Shown here one piece after another: positions 38,753 to 47,851 of a stretch of 64,000 nucleotides of DNA (positions within the stretch are counted from its first letter, which is position 1; each line of letters starts with the position of its first letter). Under the pieces are notes generated by a model. It did not search any database and had not been told where the DNA came from. It saw nothing but the letters and a program-made list of their open reading frames with translations. Both the position numbers and the translations under genes were made by a program. Source of the DNA: Anabaena sp. FACHB-1237 (GTDB lineage Bacteria > Cyanobacteriota > Cyanobacteriia > Cyanobacteriales > Nostocaceae); the NCBI RefSeq assembly GCF_014696225.1, contig NZ_JACJPV010000004.1, forward strand, positions 62,001 to 126,000, written 5' to 3'.

Positions 38753-39562
38753 ATGTATCAAACAGATCCACCACTTTCTCCTAAAGAAACATTACCGACA
38801 ATGTATGATCTTCCTAGCGAAGACCCGGAGGAACCTGGTTTGCCTGATCAATTTCATATATTACAACCGCAATTGTTAACAGATACTTTTTGTCCTCCTA
38901 ACCATACTTGGGAAGAAATATTTACAGGAACGGACATAAATCTGTATTATGATGTACGTCATACATCATGGTATAAAAGACCAGATTGGTTTGCAGTTTT
39001 GGGTGTACCATATTTGTATGAAAATAGAGATTTAAGGTTAAGTTATGTAGTGTGGCAAGAAGGAGTAAATCCTTATATTGTGGTAGAATTACTATCACCA
39101 GGAACAGAAAAAGAAGACTTGGGACAAACGTTAAGAGATGTACAAAAACCGCCAGCAAAATGGGAGGTTTATGAAAAAATATTGCGAGTTCCTTACTACG
39201 CAATATTTGATAGATACGAAGCGAAATTTAGAATGTTTGAGTTAAAAGGAGTAGGTTATCAAGAAGTAGAATTAGTAGATGATCGTTTTTGGATATCAGA
39301 ATTAGAATTAGGTTTAGGGGTATGGATAGGCAATTTTAAAGGTGTGGAAATGCCTTGGTTACGCTGGTATGATTACAATAATAAGTGGATATTAACCAGT
39401 TTGGAAAAAGAACGTGAAAATGTGGAGTTAGAAAGACAAAAAGCTGAGTTAGAAAGACGAAAAGCTGAATCAGAAAGACGAAAAGCTGAATCAGAAAGAC
39501 AAAAAACAGAAAGGTTAATTGCCCAATTGCGATCGCTGGGTATAGAACCTGATATAGAGTAA
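38753..39562 (+). CDS. Uma2 family endonuclease with coiled-coil tail
   Basis: 269 aa. Uma2 (DUF820) proteins have a PD-(D/E)XK fold and are very numerous in cyanobacteria; function unproven. Seen: TDINLYYDVRHTSWYKRPDWFAVLGVPYL with the first Asp and PYIVVELLSPGTEKED with the Glu. The last 50 residues are a charged heptad helix built from four copies of a 21-base unit (39431-39514, units such as ERRKAES), ending RLIAQLRSLGIEPDIE. A hairpin of the ggacttctt family lies 15 bases after the stop. Confidence 0.88.
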   Translation: MYQTDPPLSPKETLPTMYDLPSEDPEEPGLPDQFHILQPQLLTDTFCPPNHTWEEIFTGTDINLYYDVRHTSWYKRPDWFAVLGVPYLYENRDLRLSYVVWQEGVNPYIVVELLSPGTEKEDLGQTLRDVQKPPAKWEVYEKILRVPYYAIFDRYEAKFRMFELKGVGYQEVELVDDRFWISELELGLGVWIGNFKGVEMPWLRWYDYNNKWILTSLEKERENVELERQKAELERRKAESERRKAESERQKTERLIAQLRSLGIEPDIE

Positions 39563-39577
39563 TATATCAATATATCC

Positions 39578-39610
39578 AGATACCGGACTTCTTAAAGAAG
39601 TCCGGTATCT
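39578..39610. terminator. Palindrome of the ggacttctt family, copy 1
   Basis: Arms of 16 bases (39578-39593 and 39595-39610) are fully complementary, with atacc at the outer stem paired to ggtat. It lies between the convergent ends of the Uma2 and DUF58 genes, so it can end transcription from both sides. Confidence 0.8.
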
Positions 39611-39618
39611 ATAATTAT

Positions 39619-40941
39619 CTATAATTGATTTTTTGCTTTTAACATTAAATATCTGTCCACTAATTGATTAGAAATTTGATTTGCTGGTGCATCTAAAACT
39701 AATACTCCTTTGTGTTTTAATTGGGCAAATGCCACTTGTCTTTGTGCTAATAAATCTAAAGCAACTGCTCTCATATAAGACTGTGTAGTATCCTGTGTAA
39801 ATGTGTGAGCTAAATCATCAATTTGGGGATCTTTAAGTGTTACGGAAAATGGTAAATATCGCGGTGCTAATTTAGTTAATGCTGCTAATAACTCGGCAGA
39901 TGCAGTAATGTCTACTATGTCCGTAATTAATACTACTAATGCCCGGCGAGTTTGTTGTTGTACTACATGAGTTACAGCCCCTAAATAATCCGATTCTAGC
40001 AGTTCTGGCTGAATAGGTGTTAATTTGTCAATTAGACGATTTAGGTGGCTTTGTCCGCGTTCTGGGGATATCCAGGTGTGAACTTGTCTATCAAATACTC
40101 CCACCCCTACCCTATCTCCACGATGTAATGCTGCTAATGCTAAGGCTAATGTAGTATTTAATCCCCAATCAAATCTTTGTAAACCTTGAACTTTAGCAGT
40201 CATTAATCTTCCTCTATCTAATAAAATGATTAATGTTTGTTCCTGTTCTGGTTCTAAAACTCTGACTAAGAGACCTGTATTATTATTATATGATCTTCTG
40301 GCGGTAGCTTTCCAATCAATAAATCTTAAATCGTCTCCACTGCGATAGTTTCTTAATTCGGCAAATTCTGTACCTATTCCCATTTGTCTAGCTTGACGAA
40401 TTGAACCAGAAGATTGTAATGTAAGTTTAATGGAAAGCGATCGCAATCCTACTAAATCAGGATAAACTTTAACATCAGTATTTTCGGTAATTTTCCAATC
40501 GTCCCAAGCTAAACCCCACATTCCTAATTGTCTAATTGCAATATTTTTCCAGGTAAATTCTCCGCGTTGATGAGGATAAACATTATAAGTTAATTCTTCT
40601 GTTTGATTTGCATTAATTTCTGCTGTAATAATATCAGTATCAACCTTAAATTCGGGAGGATAATAATCACGAATTTGGATCTTTGCTGGACTATTACCTG
40701 TGGTTACTGTTAAGATTACAGGATTATCTCTACCAATGGATAACCTCAAAGGTAATTCTCTGGTAATTTTCACCCGGTTATTTTTAATTTTTACACCATC
40801 AATTACCATGAAAATTAAAATGGTAATATCTAATAAAATCATGATAGCAATACTAGCATAAATGCCCACAATTATAGATAAAATTGGGGCAATAAATATT
40901 GCAGAAACTAGGAAAAAATAGACTCGTTGAGATGGTATCAT
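39619..40941 (-). CDS. DUF58 domain protein (vWA-like)
   Basis: 440 aa from the ATG at 40941; a TTG ten codons upstream is less likely. Two membrane helices (about 9-50) are followed by a beta-sandwich region and the DUF58 core GTEFAELRNYRSGDDLRFIDWKATARR, then a vWA-like domain with LIILLDRGRLM and ALVVLITDIVD. DUF58 proteins go with MoxR ATPases, which act as chaperones on vWA partners. The moxR gene ends just upstream (40979). Confidence 0.93.
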   Translation of the reverse strand: MIPSQRVYFFLVSAIFIAPILSIIVGIYASIAIMILLDITILIFMVIDGVKIKNNRVKITRELPLRLSIGRDNPVILTVTTGNSPAKIQIRDYYPPEFKVDTDIITAEINANQTEELTYNVYPHQRGEFTWKNIAIRQLGMWGLAWDDWKITENTDVKVYPDLVGLRSLSIKLTLQSSGSIRQARQMGIGTEFAELRNYRSGDDLRFIDWKATARRSYNNNTGLLVRVLEPEQEQTLIILLDRGRLMTAKVQGLQRFDWGLNTTLALALAALHRGDRVGVGVFDRQVHTWISPERGQSHLNRLIDKLTPIQPELLESDYLGAVTHVVQQQTRRALVVLITDIVDITASAELLAALTKLAPRYLPFSVTLKDPQIDDLAHTFTQDTTQSYMRAVALDLLAQRQVAFAQLKHKGVLVLDAPANQISNQLVDRYLMLKAKNQL

Positions 40942-40978
40942 AATTCTTAACTTTCCATTATCAATTATCAATTCTTCC

Positions 40979-41929
40979 TTATCTGGGAACAGGAACTTGA
41001 CTAATTACTGAAGCAATTACCGCATCAATTTGTAAACCATCTAACATTGATTCTGGTTTTAAAAGTAGACGATGACGTAATAAAGGAGAAGCAATATTTT
41101 TCACATCATCTGGAGTCACAAAATCTCTACCTGATAACCAAGCTAATGCCTGAGAAGTTTGTAACCAAGCACCAGCAGCCCGTGGAGAAGCACCTAAAGC
41201 TAAATCTGGATGTTGACGTGATTTTCTGACTATTTCTAATAAATAATCAATGATTTTTTCTGATATTTCCACTTCTTTAACTGCTGTTCTAGCTTGTAAA
41301 ATATCTTCTACATTAGCTACTGGTTTTAACCTAGAAATATCTGCACGTCTGGCAGTAAAACCTTGTTGACGATTTAATAACATTTGTTTTTCGGCTGCTG
41401 GTTCAGGATAACTGACAATTAATTTGAATAAAAACCGATCTAATTGTGCTTCTGGTAAAGGATAAGTACCTTCAAATTCTAAAGGATTTTGTGTAGCAAT
41501 TACCCAAAATAAATCCGGTAATGGTAAACTTTTCCCATCTAATGTTACCTGCATTTCTTCCATTGCTTCTAATAATGCAGCTTGAGTTTTAGGAGGAGTG
41601 CGATTAATTTCGTCTGCTAATAATACTTCTGTAAATACTGGACCTGGTTTTAAGGTAAAATTTCGAGTATTTAAGTCAAAAATATTTGTTCCAGTAATGT
41701 CTGATGGTAAAACATCTGGTGTTAATTGAATGCGATTAAAGTCGGTTTGAATTAGTTGGGCTAATACTTTAACTAATAGGGTTTTTCCTGTGCCGGGAAC
41801 TCCTTCTAAAATGATATGGCCACCTGCTAATAGGGCGACTAATGCTTGTTTGATGAGTTGTGGTTGCCCCACAATTATTTGATTCAGTTTTTGATCAAGT
41901 TGTTTAAAAATGTTGTTAGTTTCTTGCAT
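40979..41929 (-). CDS. MoxR family AAA+ ATPase
   Basis: 316 aa. Walker A GVPGTGKTLLVK (about 39-50), Walker B VLLADEINRTPPKTQAALLEAMEE, sensor WVIATQNPLEFEGTYPLPEAQLDRF, and a C-terminal lid GASPRAAGAWLQTSQALAWLSGRDFVTPDDV. MoxR ATPases assemble or activate metal or vWA-containing complexes. It is the centre of a four-gene minus-strand cluster: DUF4129, DUF4350, moxR, DUF58. Confidence 0.95.
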   Translation of the reverse strand: MQETNNIFKQLDQKLNQIIVGQPQLIKQALVALLAGGHIILEGVPGTGKTLLVKVLAQLIQTDFNRIQLTPDVLPSDITGTNIFDLNTRNFTLKPGPVFTEVLLADEINRTPPKTQAALLEAMEEMQVTLDGKSLPLPDLFWVIATQNPLEFEGTYPLPEAQLDRFLFKLIVSYPEPAAEKQMLLNRQQGFTARRADISRLKPVANVEDILQARTAVKEVEISEKIIDYLLEIVRKSRQHPDLALGASPRAAGAWLQTSQALAWLSGRDFVTPDDVKNIASPLLRHRLLLKPESMLDGLQIDAVIASVISQVPVPR

Positions 41930-42024
41930 AATTAGTATGGGGTAAAAGTTGATAATTAATCAGGATTAATTTGATTTTTTCACGCAGAGACGCAGAGGTA
42001 CAGAGAGGAATTAAAATTTGAGGA

Positions 42025-43125
42025 TTACAATCTATTATTACGGATATTGCCCCATTTTTCTAGCCAGGTTGCTAGTTGTTTTTCTCTGGGGCGGTTTTTC
42101 TGATTTGCTAATGTTAATACTGTGGTAAGTTCATGGGCTTTTTTTCCTGTTTTTTCTGTCCAAATTTGGCTAATAATTTCAGGTTTTAGGGGTGTTTCAT
42201 TTAAACCTAAAGTTTTTTGTAGTTGTTTTTGTTCTTCTTTTCCTACCATTTCTAAAACGAAATCTGTAGCATCTGCTTTTTGCAATACTCCTGCTAATGC
42301 TTGAATGTAGGCTTGACTATTATCTACCATTGGTGTTGTTAAGGCAACTGATTGACCAAAACGACGATTTTTACTCCAAATTAGTAATAATATTACTACA
42401 GATAATTGCACAAAAGCCGGAAATAGGGGAGTTTTGATAAAGTAAGTTAATACATTTTCTATTCCTTCTTGGTTTTTGATGTCTTTATCTTTGTAACCAT
42501 GAATATATTCATCTACCAAAATTGGCTGTTTCTCGGTTTTTTTATCTCCTCTCACTAAATATTCTAATATTGCAAAATTACTGAGATTATCTTGATAAGC
42601 GTTAGCAGCTAAATGAGGTGTTGTGGCTAAAATTAATGTTCCTTTGCCATAATTTTCTTGCCAAATTATTGAACCATAGTTATCTCCTAAAATATTTTTT
42701 TCCCCTCGACTTATTTTATGTCTTCTCCCTGTGTTAATGATAATATCTCCAAATTTTGATGGTTGTTTTGTACTGAATTGTGCTGGACTTACTAGTTTTT
42801 TAATGCCTAAAATGACTAAGGTATTGCCTTTTTCTATCCATTCTATTTCTTGACTATATACTGGTATTTCTTCAAGATTACTGTTAACTTGTAGTAAGGT
42901 TATGGGTTTTTTTGACGTTGGTAAATCTCTAAATGGTTTTTGCCATCTTTGAATATTATAACCTTCATCTTGCATATAAGCATACCAAGCACCATAACCA
43001 TCTGGGGCGCGGTTATAAGTAGAACCACTCACAATTTTTGTCTTGGGAGCGGCAATTAAGGTTAGTAAGATGATCGCAGATAAAGCGATCGCTGTCCACC
43101 AAATTAAACGATGATGATTTTTCAT
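42025..43125 (-). CDS. DUF4350 domain protein
   Basis: 366 aa. N-terminal membrane helix (WWTAIALSAIILLTLIAAP), the DUF4350 lead SGSTYNRAPDGYGAWYAYMQDEGYNIQRW, a central domain with YGKGTLILATTPHLAANAYQ (like the GATase-fold domain of this family), a second membrane helix (AFVQLSVVILLLIWSKNRRFG), and a soluble tail. The family always occurs with MoxR, DUF58 and DUF4129 genes. Role unknown; 95 bases separate it from moxR. Confidence 0.9.
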   Translation of the reverse strand: MKNHHRLIWWTAIALSAIILLTLIAAPKTKIVSGSTYNRAPDGYGAWYAYMQDEGYNIQRWQKPFRDLPTSKKPITLLQVNSNLEEIPVYSQEIEWIEKGNTLVILGIKKLVSPAQFSTKQPSKFGDIIINTGRRHKISRGEKNILGDNYGSIIWQENYGKGTLILATTPHLAANAYQDNLSNFAILEYLVRGDKKTEKQPILVDEYIHGYKDKDIKNQEGIENVLTYFIKTPLFPAFVQLSVVILLLIWSKNRRFGQSVALTTPMVDNSQAYIQALAGVLQKADATDFVLEMVGKEEQKQLQKTLGLNETPLKPEIISQIWTEKTGKKAHELTTVLTLANQKNRPREKQLATWLEKWGNIRNNRL

Positions 43126-43148
43126 AAGATATCAGGTTTTATGAGGAT

Positions 43149-43760
43149 TTAATTAGCAGAATTATTAAACAACTGTTGATATGCTTGCTGACATTGTTGA
43201 TAGTTCTCTAGGAGAATTTCATAATTACTAAAACATAATCTTTCATGGGTCGTAATTAAAGTTTCATAAGGTTGAATAGTAGTAATATTGGATTTTAATA
43301 GTTGTAAATATTCTTCATCTGTGCGACTGAGTTGGTTTTTGATAATAGCTTCTTGATCTAATTGTTGTAACATTGCTAAGTATAGACAACGACACGCTTC
43401 TTTATAATTACCTTGTTCGTAAAATTGTTGACTTTTTTCTAATAACTCATCAATAGATATTATTGAGGATCTTGTTATGTCACTAAAGGTATAATTACCT
43501 AATTTTAACCAATTATAAATATAAGGGCTAAATTCACGCCATAAACGTAAACCTACCCAACATAAACAGGTTGCTAATATTATCCAAAATAGAATAATTA
43601 AGACATTGCTTAACAGGGGACTCATTGACCAATTTTCTGGTAATTCTGGTAAATTACCCTGTAAGCGATACCACTGATATTCTAACCATTCTCCGATTTT
43701 TTGTTGGGATAGAGAAAACTCCCAACTTGAGTTAGTTTTTTCAAAAGCTGGTGTAGACAT
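43149..43760 (-). CDS. DUF4129 domain protein
   Basis: 203 aa. One membrane helix (LLSNVLIILFWIILATCLCWVGLRLW, about 47-72) and a C-terminal DUF4129 region: LLEKSQQFYEQGNYKEACRCLYLAMLQQLDQEAIIKNQLSRTDEEYLQLL, ending ERLCFSNYEILLENYQQC. First gene in the moxR cluster, 23 bases before the DUF4350 gene. Confidence 0.88.
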   Translation of the reverse strand: MSTPAFEKTNSSWEFSLSQQKIGEWLEYQWYRLQGNLPELPENWSMSPLLSNVLIILFWIILATCLCWVGLRLWREFSPYIYNWLKLGNYTFSDITRSSIISIDELLEKSQQFYEQGNYKEACRCLYLAMLQQLDQEAIIKNQLSRTDEEYLQLLKSNITTIQPYETLITTHERLCFSNYEILLENYQQCQQAYQQLFNNSAN

Positions 43761-43956
43761 AAGACATGATGTAGAAAACTAAAATAGTATATTTTATGTG
43801 TATCATTTTTTTGTTGATCAAAGAGAGTTTGATCCCCAAATTTTTCCCGAAATCAGTGATATTGATTATAATTAAGTTATGATTAAGTTATGAAAATATT
43901 TGATAACTTTGATAACACTGATTTTGTTAACTTCCTATAAAAGCACAATTTCTCCA

Positions 43957-44463
43957 ATGACTATTTACTTCTATAAAGTTTGGCAACCCTATGGTTGTTT
44001 TTCTAACTTTTCTCCCCATAGTATTTTAATTAAGGGAACTTACTGGCCAACTGTGGAACATTATTATCAAGCACAAAAGTTTGTTAATAGTCCAGATGCA
44101 AATATTATTCCTTTAATTCATGCTGCTACTACTCCTGAAGATGCTGCTGCTTTAGGTCGTTGTCATACTCGCAAGTTGCGTTTAGATTGGGATATGGTAA
44201 AAACTCAAGTGATGCGTATTGCTGTAAGGCAAAAATTTATTACTCATGGAGAAATTAGACAAATATTATTAGGAACAGGGGAAGAAATATTAGTAGAAAA
44301 TTCTCCTACAGATTATTTTTGGGGTTGTGGTGCAGATCATACGGGAGAAAATAATTTAGGTAAAATATTAATGAGTGTTAGATCAGAAATTAGAAGTTTA
44401 TTTTCGACATCAGAAAAATCAGAAAAAACGCTAAAAACTCCATCTTTAATATTAGAAGAATAG
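43957..44463 (+). CDS. NADAR family protein (RibX/YbiA-like)
   Basis: 168 aa from the ATG at 43957; the frame is open to a TTG at 43900, but the family begins at IYFYKVWQPYGCFSNFS. Seen: WPTVEHYYQAQKF, ALGRCHTRKLRLDWD, MRIAVRQKF, and SPTDYFWGCGADHTGENNLGKILMSVR. NADAR proteins hydrolyse N-glycosidic bonds of riboflavin intermediates (YbiA) or remove ADP-ribose from nucleic acid or NAD-derived products, and many sit in phage-defence and toxin loci. This one stands alone, next to a CHAT protease gene. Confidence 0.9.
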   Translation: MTIYFYKVWQPYGCFSNFSPHSILIKGTYWPTVEHYYQAQKFVNSPDANIIPLIHAATTPEDAAALGRCHTRKLRLDWDMVKTQVMRIAVRQKFITHGEIRQILLGTGEEILVENSPTDYFWGCGADHTGENNLGKILMSVRSEIRSLFSTSEKSEKTLKTPSLILEE

Positions 44464-44482
44464 AGTTTTTTCATGAAGTTTA

Positions 44483-44503
44483 GGAGTCAGGAGTCAGGAG
44501 TCA
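44483..44503. repeat. Heptamer STRR array (ggagtca x3)
   Basis: Three tandem perfect copies of ggagtca between the NADAR and CHAT genes. A partial cctgcac repeat follows at 44519-44532. Confidence 0.85.
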
Positions 44504-44535
44504 GAAGAACTTTTCTCCCTGCACCCTGCACTCTA

Positions 44536-47184
44536 TTACAACCAATTACCGACTAGTACAAATGCTGCCCAATAATAAGCATTTTGAAATTCTGGGTTTT
44601 CTAAAATTTTAGTTTGGGCTTGACGTACTGCTTCAGCTTTAGTAATTTTACCGCTAGACAATTGCTTATAAAACTCTTGCATAAATTGGGATGTGGAGTT
44701 ATCATCTACTGACCATAGGGAGGCGATGGTACTCCGTGCGCCGGATCTAATTGCTACTCCTGCTAGTCCTAGTGGTGCGCGTTTGTCTCCTTTTGCTGTT
44801 TGACAGGCACTTAATACTAGTAATTCTATGGGTGTGTTGCTGTCTTGATCTCGTATTTGCAATAATTCCCCCAATTCTTTAACTTTGAGGCGGTTATCCC
44901 ACGTAAGTATAAAAGTATTGTCTGCACTGGAACTAAATTCTCCGTGGGTGGCTAAATGCACTATGGGAAATGGGGTTACTTGCATTAACCTTTCAAAGTC
45001 TTTATTCGTGAATGTTTCATTAAATAAAACTTGACTAGGAATTTTTGATGTAATATCTTGTACTTCTAGTTTTACTCCTGGTAATGGTGCAAAACCTTGG
45101 CGAGATTCAGTTATACCTCCTATGAGAATTTTTAATTCTTTTTGTTGAATTGGTTTGGGTGAAAGTAATTGTAGTCCCGGTGTTTGGGCTAAGTTATATT
45201 TTTGAATCAAATATTTTTTACCATCATACAATGCGGCCATGGGAATGCTTTTCATTGATCCATCTAGGACAAAAACCAGAGTTTTAATTTTGCTTTTACT
45301 CAAGTCTTGATCTATTTGTTCTATTAGAAGTTTGTAGGTTTTTTCGGCAATGTTTAATTGCTGTTTTCTGCCTATATTTGGTTTCAAAGAAAGGCGCATT
45401 TGTTGGAGAGTTTTTTCTAATTCTACTTGGTTAATAGGTGTGGTGTATTTACGTAATGGTTGATTCGTGATGGAAACTATGGTTTCTAGGCGATCGCGTA
45501 ATATAATCGGATAAACTATAGCTGCTGTGCTATCTACTTGATCAATTTTCGCTACTTTACTAGCTAAACAGTCTTCTCCAAAATAATTATCTAATTCTGC
45601 TACTTTTAATGATTCTATCAAGTCTAAGGCTTTTTGTAAGTTTACTTGATCAACATCATTATTTTTACTTTTCTCTTTGTTGTTTTTCCTTTTTCGTGGT
45701 TCTAGCAATAATCCTACTAGTTCTCTGTATATTGGTTCTACACTTTCTTGAAAGGAAAATTGTGTGGTAACTTCTTGGTTTGTATTTCCTGCTACTAGGT
45801 CTTTTTTAATATAACCTAATGTTTTCACGGCTTGGTTATATGCTTCTATTGCACCATCTTGATTATCTGTAGCTTGGTAAATTCTTCCTAGTTGCCATTG
45901 CCATAAATAACTAATGTCAGCAAAGTTATTACTTTGGGCTAACATCAATGCTTGTTCTGTCAATTTTTGGCTTTCTTGCCATTGTTTAGTTTGTTCATAA
46001 ACTCCCCCTAAATATCCTAACGCATAGGATTCTGATCTCACATCTCCTATACTTTTTGCTTGTTGGATGGCTGTGGCTAAAATTGATGCTGCTATTTGGG
46101 GATTTTGATTATTTTTCTGGATAATTTCCGCTAGTCCTACTTTGGCATATATGTTTGTGCGACTAGCTGGTAATTGTTCTATTTGTGGTTTAATTTCTGC
46201 TAATAGTTCGTTAATTTTCTCCGGTTGTTTGCTGTCACTAAATAATTTTAGTAGGTTGAGTTGTGCTTGTAGTTTAATATTGGGCGCTGGATTTTTATTA
46301 ATTACTTGTTGGTAATATTCACTAGCCTGATCTATTTTTTGAAATGATAATGCTGTATTTCCTAAACTTAGTAATGCTAGGCTAGTATGTTCTGGTGATT
46401 TAATTTTTTCCGCCAATGTTTGACCTTGTTTTAAGATTTCTGTTGATTTATCTAATAGTCCCATTAATCTTAATGTATCACCAAGATTAATTAATGTTTC
46501 TACTTTGAAAATTGAATCTGGTTGTTTCTCTAAATTTTTACTAATTTGTTCTAAGGTTTTTTTGGCACGGGGATATAACCCTAATACTCTTAATGCTTGA
46601 CTTTGATTTAATAAGCTGCGATTTATTCCCGCTTCATCGCCTAATTTTTGATACATTTCTGTGGCTTTTTCCCAACTAGTTAATGCTGCTTGAGTTTTTC
46701 CTTGTCCTAATTGTAAACTACCTTGAATATTTAATATTTGTGCTAATATTTTCTCAGCTTTTTGGTTTTGTATTAATTTCCAACTTTGAGATATAGATTC
46801 ATTTGCTTGTTGCCATTGGCCTAACTTTTGATAGGCTAATGCCATATTACTTAATATTACTCCTTGATTAATAGTATCATTATCTTGTTTATATATCTCT
46901 AATGCTTTTTGCCATTGGGCGATCGCTTCATTAAACTTTTCTGCTTGATAATTCTCTTTTCCTGCTTGTACTAATGCTACTACGGAATTATCTACACTAT
47001 TCTGATCTCTTACTTCTGTTTTGACTGCTGCTATTACTGGCTGCATCCCTATTAACAAACCTTTATTCACTTGTAATATAGTTAACAAGGTAACTAATAT
47101 TGCCAAGGAAATATATTTTAATCTTGATGATAATTTTGGTTTTAACTGGGATGTTTGGCGAAATTTGCGGAATATCATAATCAT
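44536..47184 (-). CDS. TPR-CHAT protease-like protein
   Basis: 882 aa. An N-terminal hydrophobic segment (SLAILVTLLTILQVNKGLLIG, about 26-46) suggests membrane anchoring or export. Residues about 65-460 are TPR repeats (e.g. AGKENYQAEKFNEAIAQWQKALEIY). The C-terminal CHAT domain keeps the caspase-like pair His747 (HLATHGEF) and Cys794 (LSACQTA). CHAT proteases paired with TPRs are common in cyanobacteria; TPR-CHAT (Craspase) acts in type III-E CRISPR, but no CRISPR genes are here. The substrate is unknown. Confidence 0.92.
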   Translation of the reverse strand: MIMIFRKFRQTSQLKPKLSSRLKYISLAILVTLLTILQVNKGLLIGMQPVIAAVKTEVRDQNSVDNSVVALVQAGKENYQAEKFNEAIAQWQKALEIYKQDNDTINQGVILSNMALAYQKLGQWQQANESISQSWKLIQNQKAEKILAQILNIQGSLQLGQGKTQAALTSWEKATEMYQKLGDEAGINRSLLNQSQALRVLGLYPRAKKTLEQISKNLEKQPDSIFKVETLINLGDTLRLMGLLDKSTEILKQGQTLAEKIKSPEHTSLALLSLGNTALSFQKIDQASEYYQQVINKNPAPNIKLQAQLNLLKLFSDSKQPEKINELLAEIKPQIEQLPASRTNIYAKVGLAEIIQKNNQNPQIAASILATAIQQAKSIGDVRSESYALGYLGGVYEQTKQWQESQKLTEQALMLAQSNNFADISYLWQWQLGRIYQATDNQDGAIEAYNQAVKTLGYIKKDLVAGNTNQEVTTQFSFQESVEPIYRELVGLLLEPRKRKNNKEKSKNNDVDQVNLQKALDLIESLKVAELDNYFGEDCLASKVAKIDQVDSTAAIVYPIILRDRLETIVSITNQPLRKYTTPINQVELEKTLQQMRLSLKPNIGRKQQLNIAEKTYKLLIEQIDQDLSKSKIKTLVFVLDGSMKSIPMAALYDGKKYLIQKYNLAQTPGLQLLSPKPIQQKELKILIGGITESRQGFAPLPGVKLEVQDITSKIPSQVLFNETFTNKDFERLMQVTPFPIVHLATHGEFSSSADNTFILTWDNRLKVKELGELLQIRDQDSNTPIELLVLSACQTAKGDKRAPLGLAGVAIRSGARSTIASLWSVDDNSTSQFMQEFYKQLSSGKITKAEAVRQAQTKILENPEFQNAYYWAAFVLVGNWL

Positions 47185-47284
47185 TATCTCAATATCATAG
47201 TCTGAATAAAGTTCTCTAATTTCTATGATACTTCCATATTCGTAAATTACTGATATGTAAAGAAAAATTAAACTCCCAACGTAG

Positions 47285-47307
47285 TAACGGTTAAAGGTTA
47301 ACCGTTA
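47285..47307. promoter_or_regulatory. Perfect 10-bp palindrome
   Basis: Arms taacggttaa and ttaaccgtta pair around agg, with a further half copy (accgt) right after. It lies 101 bases upstream of the CHAT start and could be an operator or a hairpin that ends the small membrane-protein transcript. Confidence 0.5.
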
Positions 47308-47417
47308 ACCGTAGGTGAAGATAGAAATTGGGATCAATATTGATCAAGGATGAATTTTGACAGAATTGAGAATAAATAAATGACACAATTGCTAGTTGTT
47401 AATTCTGATCCTAGATA

Positions 47418-47630
47418 TTAGGAGAAATTCTTTTTTAGCAACTTATTACTTAAGACAAAGACCAAAATTAATAAACCTAATTGAATTTGCCAAGGTGCAA
47501 ATACTAAACTCAATAGAAAAATGATAGCAGTGACAACCCCAGCAATATTTAGGGCTTCATCATTATTTCTTTTTAAAAGGTAGCGAGTGACTACACCTGT
47601 AACTATTGTGATTAAGAAAAATAAAGGCAT
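47418..47630 (-). CDS. Small membrane protein (70 aa)
   Basis: 70 aa with three hydrophobic stretches: MPLFFLITIVTGVVTRYLL, NIAGVVTAIIFLLSLVFAPWQIQ and LGLLILVFVLSNKLL, ending in a basic tail KKNFS. The family is not one I can name; its compact form and position 221 bases from the divergent tex gene suggest a real gene. No strong ribosome-binding site is seen (the upstream reads tttagagattagttagaATG). Confidence 0.6.
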   Translation of the reverse strand: MPLFFLITIVTGVVTRYLLKRNNDEALNIAGVVTAIIFLLSLVFAPWQIQLGLLILVFVLSNKLLKKNFS

Positions 47631-47851
47631 TCTAACTAATCTCTAAAGTAAAAGTCAAGGTTAAATTAAACCTTTCGGGAAACATAATTGATTTTATACT
47701 TAAGTAACTTCATCTGACAATAGTTTTGAATTGCCAATTATTATCAATCTATGGTGTAAATTTCCTAAAATGATCTTATGATTATGCTACATTGGCATAA
47801 CACTATCTGTCAGTGCCAGTTTTAATTTAACACTTTTAATTTCTGAAGAAA

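Noticed and set aside
44536..47184. Type III-E CRISPR-linked TPR-CHAT
   Set aside because: No CRISPR repeat or cas7-11 gene in the window; TPR-CHAT proteins without CRISPR are common in cyanobacteria.
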